This document shows, one piece after another, positions 51,614-58,550 of a stretch of DNA of 64,000 bases; within the stretch, counting starts at the first letter, position 1; the number at the start of each line of letters is the position of its first letter. Position numbers and translations under genes: made by a program. Under the pieces are notes generated by a model. That model searched no databases. It worked only from the letters and a program-made list of their open reading frames with translations, and was not told the origin of the DNA. The DNA lies in NCBI GenBank assembly GCA_017405845.1, contig JAFQZQ010000031.1, forward strand, positions 62,001 to 126,000, in the 5' to 3' direction. The stretch comes from Mogibacterium sp. (GTDB taxonomy: Bacteria > Bacillota > Clostridia > Peptostreptococcales > Anaerovoracaceae).

Positions 51614-53047
51614 CTATTCATATTCTTTGAAAACTCTTTCGTATACATCGAGCGCGTCATCAACTATGCCTATGCTCCCGTACGGGAAGTACGTCTTGCC
51701 GCCGTTGGCTATGATGAGTCCCTCAGCAGCGAGCGCCATGGAAAAACCTATGTAGTCCATGTAAGAAGCCATGAGGCAGTCCATGTAATCAGGATCTTCC
51801 GGGCTGTGATAAAAGTCGACATATGCAAGTCCGCTCACGTCTATGTGGAGTATGGACGAGTGGTGGAAAAGCACTGCTGGCACATCATACCTGTCGGTTA
51901 TGTCCGCAAGCCCTCTCATAAAGTAGTCCGAGACCTTTTCAAGCTCTCTGTGCACCTCTCCGGACTCGAGCTCTTTCAGCACTGTCAGCCCCGCCAGAGT
52001 CGTAAGAGGGTTCGCCGTCAGCGTGCCTCCCACCTTAACCTTGTTGAGGCTCTCGGCGGAGATACCTGCCGCCAGCATCTCCATTATCTCTTTGCGTCCA
52101 CCTATTCCGCCTGAATTGCCGAAACCGCCGCCGATTATCTTGCCAAATACCGTAAGGTCAGGTATTGTGCCGAATATGCCCTGGGCACCGCTCATCCCGA
52201 GTCTGAAAGCGGTCACTACCTCATCGTAGATGAGCAGCATATCGTACTTGTCACACAGCTCTCTTGCAGCTCTGTGGTATTCCTTTGTTGTAGGAACAGC
52301 GCCACTGTCCTGACCCACAGCCTCCATAATGAACGCCGCCACTCCGCCGTCATCCTTGTATTTGAGGATCTCCGCCTCGAGCGCTTCAACATCATTGATA
52401 GGCACGGCATGGGTGTTCCGGAAGCAGTCCGAAGGGATGCCTGCCTTTATGTAGCCCCCCCTGCCGTCATCATTATATACCAGCTGGTCAGACCACCCGT
52501 GGTATCCGCCACGGAACCTTATGATATGCTTCTTGCCCGTATATGCGCGCGCGAGCCTTATGGCTATTATATCTGCCTCAGTGCCGCTTGCCAGAGCGCG
52601 GAACATCTCTACGCCTGGGACATGCTTCACTATCATCTCTGCCAGTTCTCTCTCATATACAGAGTAAAGGCCTGATACCGGGCCTTGCTCCGAAAGATGC
52701 TTCAGCGCAGCCCGCTGCACCGAAGGCCAGTTGTTGCCCAGTATTGTAGGTCCGCCGGCGCACAGGAAGTCGATGTACCTGTTGCCGTCTATGTCGTAAA
52801 GATAAGGCCCGTCAGCTTTATCTATCGCCAGCTGAAAAGGATGATTGTTGGCAAGGTTATGCTGTATCCCGCCGGGAATGACAAGCCTGGCTTTCTCCAT
52901 CTCTTCCTTTGAGCCGCGGCATTTTGTATTGAAGTACTCAGTATATCTGTCCAGCGCGCTCTTCTTGAGGTGCTTTCTGTTTTTCAGAAGCTCTCCCTCA
53001 GCCGCGAGGACAGCATTGAAATCATATTCGTTAAGAAGCTTTGCCAT
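51614..53047 (-). CDS. Class III aminotransferase, glutamate-1-semialdehyde mutase-like (first copy)
   Basis: A 477-residue PLP enzyme and paralogue of the one at 49501-50985. YDE (274-276) and FGKIIGGGFG (Schiff-base Lys303) are intact, as are ASGTEAD (153-159) and GYHGW. Both copies share the N-terminal block that ends in IPGG(V/I)QHNLA, DIDGN and AGGPT(V/I)LG. They differ strongly around the substrate loop (GQDSGAVPTT here, GPESGTWPVT in the other), so they may act on different steps or form a hetero-oligomer. It is 11 bases after the symporter. Confidence 0.88.
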   Translation of the reverse strand: MAKLLNEYDFNAVLAAEGELLKNRKHLKKSALDRYTEYFNTKCRGSKEEMEKARLVIPGGIQHNLANNHPFQLAIDKADGPYLYDIDGNRYIDFLCAGGPTILGNNWPSVQRAALKHLSEQGPVSGLYSVYERELAEMIVKHVPGVEMFRALASGTEADIIAIRLARAYTGKKHIIRFRGGYHGWSDQLVYNDDGRGGYIKAGIPSDCFRNTHAVPINDVEALEAEILKYKDDGGVAAFIMEAVGQDSGAVPTTKEYHRAARELCDKYDMLLIYDEVVTAFRLGMSGAQGIFGTIPDLTVFGKIIGGGFGNSGGIGGRKEIMEMLAAGISAESLNKVKVGGTLTANPLTTLAGLTVLKELESGEVHRELEKVSDYFMRGLADITDRYDVPAVLFHHSSILHIDVSGLAYVDFYHSPEDPDYMDCLMASYMDYIGFSMALAAEGLIIANGGKTYFPYGSIGIVDDALDVYERVFKEYE

Positions 53048-53058
53048 GGCGCACCCCT

Positions 53059-54453
53059 TTAAAGCATCTCTTCAAGCTCAGGATCGGCAAAATCAATGTC
53101 GCCGCTGCGTCTTTTTTCATTGGCAGCCTGCAGCTTGGCGTATTTTACCTTGTTGACCGGGTATTTGATTATGCAGATGAGCGATATCAGCAGGCAGGCT
53201 CCGACAAACAGAGTTGAAATATTCTCAAGTCCTGTCAGGGTCGAAGCGGTCTGCGTTCCCTTTGCAGCGTCAAATCCGACTATCGCAAGAGCGATACCTA
53301 TAGCCTGCAGTCCGACAGCGTTTCCGAATTTCTGCACTAGCTGCGGGAATGAGGTGATGCATCCTGCTCTGTTCTTGCGGTTCTTGTACTCATCAAGCTC
53401 AATGAGGTCATAGGAGAAGTCATAGAAGAAGCACCAGAATCCTACACCTGCAAGTCCTGTAACTCCCTGAAGGATGAAGATGTCAAGCAGCGAATCTATG
53501 CCCTTTATCTTTACTATCACCAAGCCTATAAGACAGAGAACGTATCCGGCTATGACAGCGTGCTTTCTGTCCCACTTGGTAGCTACCCATGTCATGATAG
53601 GCGATCCTACCAGGAAGCATATGACCGTCATCGCGGATGTCTCGGTTATCACGGTCGCAGGCAGGCCTGCCTTATAAATGATAACGTACTCAACGTTTGC
53701 AGTAGCGATGGCGTTGGCAAACAGCATGAAGAAGATCCATGGTATGAACCATTTCATAGGCTTAAGCTTCAGGAGGTCTTTGTATGTCTTCATGATGCCG
53801 TCATTGTCTTCCTGAACAGCCTTCTTGATGAATCTTACGTCTTTAATTGAGAAGTGATTGATTAGTCCGAAAATGATGGAAAGTGCGCCTATGGAGAACG
53901 CAGCGGCAGTCCATGCCGTTTCCTCATTCAGTACTCCAGTGTAGACTCCTACGAACACGGAAGGAAGAGCAGCGCCGATATAGATGAACAGCGCGTTCAT
54001 CATCGAAGATATTCCCCTTATCTTTGTGAGTTCGTCGTAGTTGTCCGTCATCTGAGTGACGCATGCGTAGTACGGGATGCAGAACATGGTATAAGATACC
54101 CACATCACCGAAGATACCAATGTGTAATAAATGAATTTTACTGCCTGGCCTCCCGGGATGACGATAAATGTAAGTCCCAGCAGAATTCCGGTGAATACTC
54201 CGCCTATAAGCATGTACTTCTTCATGTCAGCGCCCGGCTTATCGCAGATCCAGCCTATAAGCGGATCTGTTATAGCGTCGACGCATACAGATATAAGTGA
54301 AATGGTGCCCGCAAGCACCGGGTTTATGCCCGCCACCGTCGTAAGGAACAGTATAAAGTAGACATAAAACATGTTGTAAACTATTGACTCGGATCCTATA
54401 CCTGATTCGTAGCCCAGTTTACGCAGCGGAGTCAAAGAATCGTTCTTTTTCAT
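53059..54453 (-). CDS. GPH family MFS symporter (MelB-like)
   Basis: A 464-residue transporter with 12 TM helices. LGYESGIGSESIVYNMFYVY begins it, DAITDPLIGWICDK is the MelB-type cation and sugar region, and SYTMFCIPYYACVTQMTDNY is the next family signature. GPH proteins import glycosides, pentosides or hexuronides with Na+ or H+. It is the first gene of the five-gene operon, with a strong promoter. GGAGG precedes the ATG. Confidence 0.9.
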   Translation of the reverse strand: MKKNDSLTPLRKLGYESGIGSESIVYNMFYVYFILFLTTVAGINPVLAGTISLISVCVDAITDPLIGWICDKPGADMKKYMLIGGVFTGILLGLTFIVIPGGQAVKFIYYTLVSSVMWVSYTMFCIPYYACVTQMTDNYDELTKIRGISSMMNALFIYIGAALPSVFVGVYTGVLNEETAWTAAAFSIGALSIIFGLINHFSIKDVRFIKKAVQEDNDGIMKTYKDLLKLKPMKWFIPWIFFMLFANAIATANVEYVIIYKAGLPATVITETSAMTVICFLVGSPIMTWVATKWDRKHAVIAGYVLCLIGLVIVKIKGIDSLLDIFILQGVTGLAGVGFWCFFYDFSYDLIELDEYKNRKNRAGCITSFPQLVQKFGNAVGLQAIGIALAIVGFDAAKGTQTASTLTGLENISTLFVGACLLISLICIIKYPVNKVKYAKLQAANEKRRSGDIDFADPELEEML

Positions 54454-54504
54454 ATAGTCCCTCCAATTGCTTCAACCTGCCAATAATCAACACCCTATAA
54501 AAAC

Positions 54505-54533
54505 ATTATATTTTCGTAAAAATACACCGTCAA
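54505..54533 (-). promoter_or_regulatory. Sigma-A promoter of the symporter/aminotransferase operon
   Basis: On the minus strand TTGACG (54528-54533), exactly 17 bases, TATAAT (54505-54510). Expected start near 54498 and a 45-base leader with TTGGAGG before the first ATG. Confidence 0.85.
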
Positions 54534-54538
54534 TTATT

Positions 54539-54556
54539 TTTGCAGTCGACTGCAAA
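54539..54556. promoter_or_regulatory. Perfect 18-bp palindrome, candidate operator
   Basis: TTTGCAGTCGACTGCAAA is symmetric over all 18 bases, lying 5 bases upstream of the -35 of the operon. This size suits a TetR-type dimer, and a TetR gene is in the operon. Its place upstream of the -35 allows either repression or activation. Confidence 0.7.
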
Positions 54557-54565
54557 TTTTGTACA

Positions 54566-54596
54566 AACAAAAACACGCTCCGCTTCCGAAGCGTGT
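54566..54596 (-). terminator. Intrinsic terminator after the MATE gene
   Basis: On the minus strand ACACGCT...AGCGTGT followed by TTTTGTTTG; the inner bases allow an alternative CGCTT/AAGCG pairing. It separates the MATE gene from the symporter operon. Confidence 0.85.
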
Positions 54597-54604
54597 CTGC
54601 AAAT

Positions 54605-55978
54605 CTATATCAAAGCCTTGTTTTTCCAACGTCCTGTCCGATAGACACCGTATGTCATCGCAGCTCCGATGAGCCATGTCACAAGCAGCGAGACGAACAT
54701 CATGTAGAAGTGTCCGTGCGGCTCTTCAGGCGACCTTGTCATCCAGGTCATGAGATATGCCAACGGCACGCGTATCGCGACAGTGCTTATCATGGAGAGC
54801 CACATCGGCGCCATCGTATCACCGGCTCCGCGCATTATACCCTGAAGGCACTGTGTCACCTCCATAGCAATGTAGCCTGCGCCGAGAATCAGCATCATAT
54901 GGTAGCTCTGCTCCACCAGCTCTTCGGTATTGGTAAACAGCATCATCAGATATTTTCCGAAAAGCAATATGATCGCTGCTATGACTGCGGATGTAGCCAT
55001 CGCGACTCCGGTTCCCTTTTTAGCTCCTATCTCTACGCGGTCGAGCTTGCCCGCCCCGATATTCTGGCCGGCAAATGTGGTCATCGCCGCTCCGAAAGAG
55101 AACGCCGGCATCATGACGAATCCGTCTATTCTCATGACTATGACGTTGGTGGCGATGCACATAGGTCCGAAGCTGTTTGTGAGCGACTGCACAACTACCA
55201 TAGAAAGTGAGAATATAGCCTGCGTGATGCCGGACGGAAGGCCAAGCCTTATGAGCTCGTAGAGGTACTTGCGTGTCGGTATCAGGTAGGCGGCTTTCAT
55301 GTCGAAGCAGTCTGTCCTTGATTTGAGCTTGAAGAATGCCAGTACGGCAGAGAGTGACTGCGCTATGACGGTAGCGAGAGCTACGCCCGGTACGCCCATT
55401 CCCAGTTTCGCTACGAAGTAGATATCAAGAAATATGTTCAGCACTGTCGCTACTATAAGATAGACCAGTGCCGACGCAGAATCACCCAGTCCTCTGAGCA
55501 TCCCGCCCAGGATGTTATAGAATGCGCAGCCTGCTACACCTATGAAGATCGTCCTCAGATAAGCGTTGCACCAGTCTATGATCTCTGCCGGTGTATTCAG
55601 TATCTTCAGCAGAGGCATGGTGACCAGAGGTCCGACGACCATGACTATCAGCGAGGCAACAAACATCGATGTAAGGCATGTGCCTATCGCCCGTGAAAGC
55701 GATTCACGCTGGCGCGCGCCAAAATACTGAGACACCATGATGCCCGTACCGACGGAAATGCCCATGAACAGCACAAGCAGCAGATTAAGGATAGGACTGG
55801 CGCTTCCGACGGAGGCGAGCGCATTGTCACCTATATATTTACCTACAACAATACTATCAACTGTGTTGTACAGCTGCTGAAATACATTTCCTATTAACAT
55901 TGGTATCATGAACTTTACGATCTGGCGCACCGGATCGCCTTTAGTCATGTTTACCGGTTCAAATAGCTTCTTCCACAT
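54605..55978 (-). CDS. MATE family efflux transporter
   Basis: A 457-residue antiporter with 12 TM helices in two halves. The first half starts KGDPVRQIVKFMIPMLIGNV and continues FQQLYNTVDSIVVGKYIG (typical MATE start), with SQYFGARQRESLSRAIG later; the second half repeats PSGITQAIFSLSMVVVQSLT. It expels drugs or metabolites using a cation gradient. It follows the alcohol dehydrogenase by 44 bases and ends at its own terminator, so the pair is a separate unit from the symporter operon. Confidence 0.93.
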   Translation of the reverse strand: MWKKLFEPVNMTKGDPVRQIVKFMIPMLIGNVFQQLYNTVDSIVVGKYIGDNALASVGSASPILNLLLVLFMGISVGTGIMVSQYFGARQRESLSRAIGTCLTSMFVASLIVMVVGPLVTMPLLKILNTPAEIIDWCNAYLRTIFIGVAGCAFYNILGGMLRGLGDSASALVYLIVATVLNIFLDIYFVAKLGMGVPGVALATVIAQSLSAVLAFFKLKSRTDCFDMKAAYLIPTRKYLYELIRLGLPSGITQAIFSLSMVVVQSLTNSFGPMCIATNVIVMRIDGFVMMPAFSFGAAMTTFAGQNIGAGKLDRVEIGAKKGTGVAMATSAVIAAIILLFGKYLMMLFTNTEELVEQSYHMMLILGAGYIAMEVTQCLQGIMRGAGDTMAPMWLSMISTVAIRVPLAYLMTWMTRSPEEPHGHFYMMFVSLLVTWLIGAAMTYGVYRTGRWKNKALI

Positions 55979-56022
55979 ATTCTCTTAAAACTTTTCTCCG
56001 TCCCGTTTGAATCTTGCTGATT

Positions 56023-57240
56023 TTACCAGCACTCCTCATATATATCCAACACCTCTTCATTTGTCAGAGGTCTGAAAGCTCCCTGTGATATAAAGCACGA
56101 GTCCGCTATCTCCTTGAGCATCTTGTGCTCATCACTGCCGAATCCGAGATCGCGAAGTGTCGTCGGAAGCCCCATCTCTTTTATGAACGATGCCAATGCA
56201 TCGACTCCTGCAAGCGCGAACTCTTCATCGCTTTCATAATCTTCACGGCAGAGGCCCCAGACTCTTTCCGCAAACCTCATAAACTTGCCGAGACCGTCCA
56301 TGCAGATGTGCCTGTAGTATGCCGGATGCAGAACTGCAAGCCCCTCACCGTGGTTGCAGTCCGTATATGCAGACAGCTGATGCTCCATGTTGTGAGCCTG
56401 GAAATCCTTGGTCTTGCCGGTCTTGATTATGCGGTTCTCAGCCAGCGACGCAGCCCACATTATATTACTTCTTGCCTGATAATCCTCAGGATCTGCAACA
56501 GCAGCCCTGAAGTCCCTGATCAGCCCCCTCATAAGGCCTTCGGATACATCATCTGCAGGGTTGTCCTCCACAGGATAGCTGAAGTAAGTCTCCATAATGT
56601 GAGACAGTATATCGAAGGTGCCTGCCCGGAGCTGCCTCAGCGGCATCGTAAGTGTGTATGATGGATCCATGAGAGCAAATACCGGATTCATCGCAGGATA
56701 GTCCCTGTCGGTCTTGATGTGAGTATCTTCATTTGTCAGTACGGCGCAGCCGTTGACCTCGCTGCCTGTAGCCGGCATGGTCACTATCACTCCGCAAGGT
56801 ATCACATCGTGAGTCATAGGCATGCCCTGCATCCAGAAATCTTCCCAGGCATCACCATCATAGCCTGCCTGTACGGATATCGCCTTGCAGCAGTCCATGA
56901 CAGAACCGCCGCCGATGCCGATGATAAGGCCTACATCCATCTGTGCTGCAAGTTCAGCACCTTCTCTCATCCTTCTGAGCGTAGGGTTCGACATAATTCC
57001 CGGGAATTCAACTATAAGATTGCCCTCAGTCGCATTGCCATCCCTGCTGTAGCCGAGCGTTTCAAGTACGCTTACCGCATCATCGTAGGCGCCGTTTCTT
57101 TTTACGGAGCCTCCGCCATATCCTATCATGATGTTGCGTCCCGGCAGCGCAAACTCCCTTACGAAGTCTGCGAGATGCTCTCTGACGCAGCCCTTTCCGA
57201 ACTTAACTCTGGTTCTGCATTCCCAGCTGAAATCTCTCAT
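56023..57240 (-). CDS. Iron-containing alcohol dehydrogenase
   Basis: A 405-residue group III dehydrogenase, closest in style to NADPH butanol dehydrogenases (BdhA/YqhD). IGIGGGSVMDCCKAISV is the nucleotide loop, ATGSEVNGCAVLTNE the substrate side, and DPSYT, GTFDILSHIMETYF and FQAHNMEHQLSAYTDCNHGE hold the Asp and three His metal ligands, all present. It reduces aldehydes to alcohols or the reverse. Its promoter is visible. Position next to MATE and the aminotransferase operon suggests, but does not show, a shared role. Confidence 0.92.
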   Translation of the reverse strand: MRDFSWECRTRVKFGKGCVREHLADFVREFALPGRNIMIGYGGGSVKRNGAYDDAVSVLETLGYSRDGNATEGNLIVEFPGIMSNPTLRRMREGAELAAQMDVGLIIGIGGGSVMDCCKAISVQAGYDGDAWEDFWMQGMPMTHDVIPCGVIVTMPATGSEVNGCAVLTNEDTHIKTDRDYPAMNPVFALMDPSYTLTMPLRQLRAGTFDILSHIMETYFSYPVEDNPADDVSEGLMRGLIRDFRAAVADPEDYQARSNIMWAASLAENRIIKTGKTKDFQAHNMEHQLSAYTDCNHGEGLAVLHPAYYRHICMDGLGKFMRFAERVWGLCREDYESDEEFALAGVDALASFIKEMGLPTTLRDLGFGSDEHKMLKEIADSCFISQGAFRPLTNEEVLDIYEECW

Positions 57241-57283
57241 GTCCTGTCCACCATCTGCTCTTCACCATTAACCTCTAAATTTA

Positions 57284-57313
57284 AGTATACGCTGATTTCG
57301 TATGAACGGGCAA
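57284..57313 (-). promoter_or_regulatory. Promoter of the alcohol dehydrogenase/MATE unit
   Basis: On the minus strand TTGCCC (57308-57313), an 18-base spacer and TATACT (57284-57289). It begins right after the terminator of the upstream gene. Confidence 0.6.
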
Positions 57314-57364
57314 TATAAAAAGAGGACGGGTCCTGCTCCACTGAGTGTCACAGAATCCGTCCTC
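57313..57364 (-). terminator. Intrinsic terminator with large loop
   Basis: On the minus strand GAGGACGG (57357-57364) pairs with CCGTCCTC (57322-57329), followed by TTTTTAT. The 27-base loop could fold itself. It ends the 136-residue protein gene. Confidence 0.85.
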
Positions 57365-57380
57365 CCTTTCTTTCGATCAA

Positions 57381-57791
57381 TTATACCGGAAACTCGATAG
57401 CGATGTCTTTGCCCTCTGCGATGTAGAGCTTAACGACTCCGCCGCCGAATGCAACCTGTGTGCCGGCAGGTACTGCCATTGCAGGTGCTGCAGCCTCAGC
57501 AGCAGCTTCCTCTGCCGGAGCTTCTTCTTCATCTGCAGACGGATCCTGAATATTATCTACGATTTCAGCTGTGAGCGGTGTCAGTGAGTCCGAAACCTCT
57601 TTCAGTGTAGCGCCGAGGCACTGTCCGATCGTGAGGCATCCGTCTAGCTTCAGAAGGCCTGTATCTACCAGATCAGGGAAGATTGCAGGGTCTTCAAGAT
57701 TGTGGTGCGAGATCTCGCCCGGCTCCATTCTGCAGCAAAGTACCGCAGGATCATTCTTATGCTCTAATGCGTATTCCAGTTCTATTGACAT
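57381..57791 (-). CDS. Unrecognised 136-residue two-part protein with Ala/Glu linker
   Basis: Soluble, acidic protein. The start is the ATG at 57791 (AGGAGG 7 bases upstream). Residues 1-82 form a compact N-part (YALEHKNDPAVLCCRMEPGE, HHNLEDPAIFPDLVDTGLL, CLTIGQCLGATL) with four cysteines. Then comes an Ala/Glu-rich linker (about 87-104, mostly AEEAAAEAAAPA) and a small strand-rich C-part (GTQVAFGGGVVKLYIAEGK, ending IEFPV). The layout of two domains joined by a flexible Ala-rich linker recalls swinging-arm proteins, but no biotinyl or lipoyl Lys motif is present. Single gene with its own promoter and terminator. No function assigned. Confidence 0.7.
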   Translation of the reverse strand: MSIELEYALEHKNDPAVLCCRMEPGEISHHNLEDPAIFPDLVDTGLLKLDGCLTIGQCLGATLKEVSDSLTPLTAEIVDNIQDPSADEEEAPAEEAAAEAAAPAMAVPAGTQVAFGGGVVKLYIAEGKDIAIEFPV

Positions 57792-57857
57792 GTCTTTTCC
57801 TCCTGTTTTCTTAAACAAGCATCCGGGCGCCATAAAAAGTGCCCTTATCCCTCTATT

Positions 57858-57886
57858 ATTGTAATTTCAAGCCTTTGGCGAAACAA
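57858..57886 (-). promoter_or_regulatory. Candidate promoter flanked by an inverted repeat
   Basis: On the minus strand TTGTTT (57881-57886), 17 bases, TACAAT (57858-57863), about 65 bases before the ATG of the 136-residue protein. CCTCTATT (57850-57857) and AATAGAGG (57886-57893) bracket it as an 8-bp inverted repeat. The rest of the gap to 57995 shows only small AT-rich palindromes. Confidence 0.45.
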
Positions 57887-57995
57887 ATAGAGGCTTTCAA
57901 TAGCTTATCTTTTACAGATAACCTATATCAATACCTCTACAATTAAGGTTCATTAGACGCACATAAAGTGCGACTTAACAATGCGCCTGACAGCT

Positions 57996-58550
57996 TTATT
58001 TTGTATGAATGATTTTCATTGCATCCTTAATGAGTGAGTCGATGTTTTCCCTCCTGACAAGATCGCAACCGTTGTCGATGCGTGCTTTCATCATGTTTGC
58101 CTGAGCTTTCGCTTCAATCGTGCTTCCGGACAGAAGCACCGCACGCATCGTCTTCATGAGGAATTTGTCGAGCCCGGTCACCGCAGACGGATCATACCTG
58201 CCGCCGAGTATGTACAGCAGCACCCGGTGATTGTTTTTCGGGTCGATCTTTCCAAGGCTGTATCCCCATACCTGTGCGTAGTTTTCTGCCGTTTCGTCAG
58301 CAAAACCGACGCCGAAGACTATAAGCCTGCTCATGAGCTCATCATCGAGCATCTTCGCAAACTTGTCGAAATCTACAATGCCCGAGCCACGTATCCATCC
58401 CCCGTAAATGATGCAGTCATATCCGTGGAGATCTATCCCATATGCATCCGAAAGGGGCAGTGCCTCACCGCCCAGATCTTCAGCTATCCACTCAGCGTAC
58501 TGCTTTGTTGATCCTCTTTTTGATGTGTATATGACTATGCTTTTTGCCAT
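57996..58550 (-). CDS. Flavodoxin-domain protein
   Basis: A 184-residue protein with a flavodoxin fold: IVIYTSKRGSTKQYAEWIAE is the FMN-phosphate loop and YDCIIYGGWIRGSG the second FMN loop; FGVGFADETAENY follows. The C-terminal 60 residues are helical and basic. It resembles the flavodoxin/HemG-like group, whose members are electron carriers or protoporphyrinogen oxidases; no haem genes are near. Its ATG overlaps the dnaE stop by 1 base. Confidence 0.85.
   Translation of the reverse strand: MAKSIVIYTSKRGSTKQYAEWIAEDLGGEALPLSDAYGIDLHGYDCIIYGGWIRGSGIVDFDKFAKMLDDELMSRLIVFGVGFADETAENYAQVWGYSLGKIDPKNNHRVLLYILGGRYDPSAVTGLDKFLMKTMRAVLLSGSTIEAKAQANMMKARIDNGCDLVRRENIDSLIKDAMKIIHTK

Noticed and set aside
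49501..53047. Assigning the two aminotransferases as HemL (glutamate-1-semialdehyde aminomutase)
   Set aside because: Both are 50-60 residues longer, duplicated, and lie with sugar transport and kinase genes, with no haem-pathway genes nearby.
58008..58020. AATGATTTTCATT resembling half of a Fur box
   Set aside because: It lies inside the last codons of the flavodoxin-domain gene, not in a promoter, and is too short to trust.
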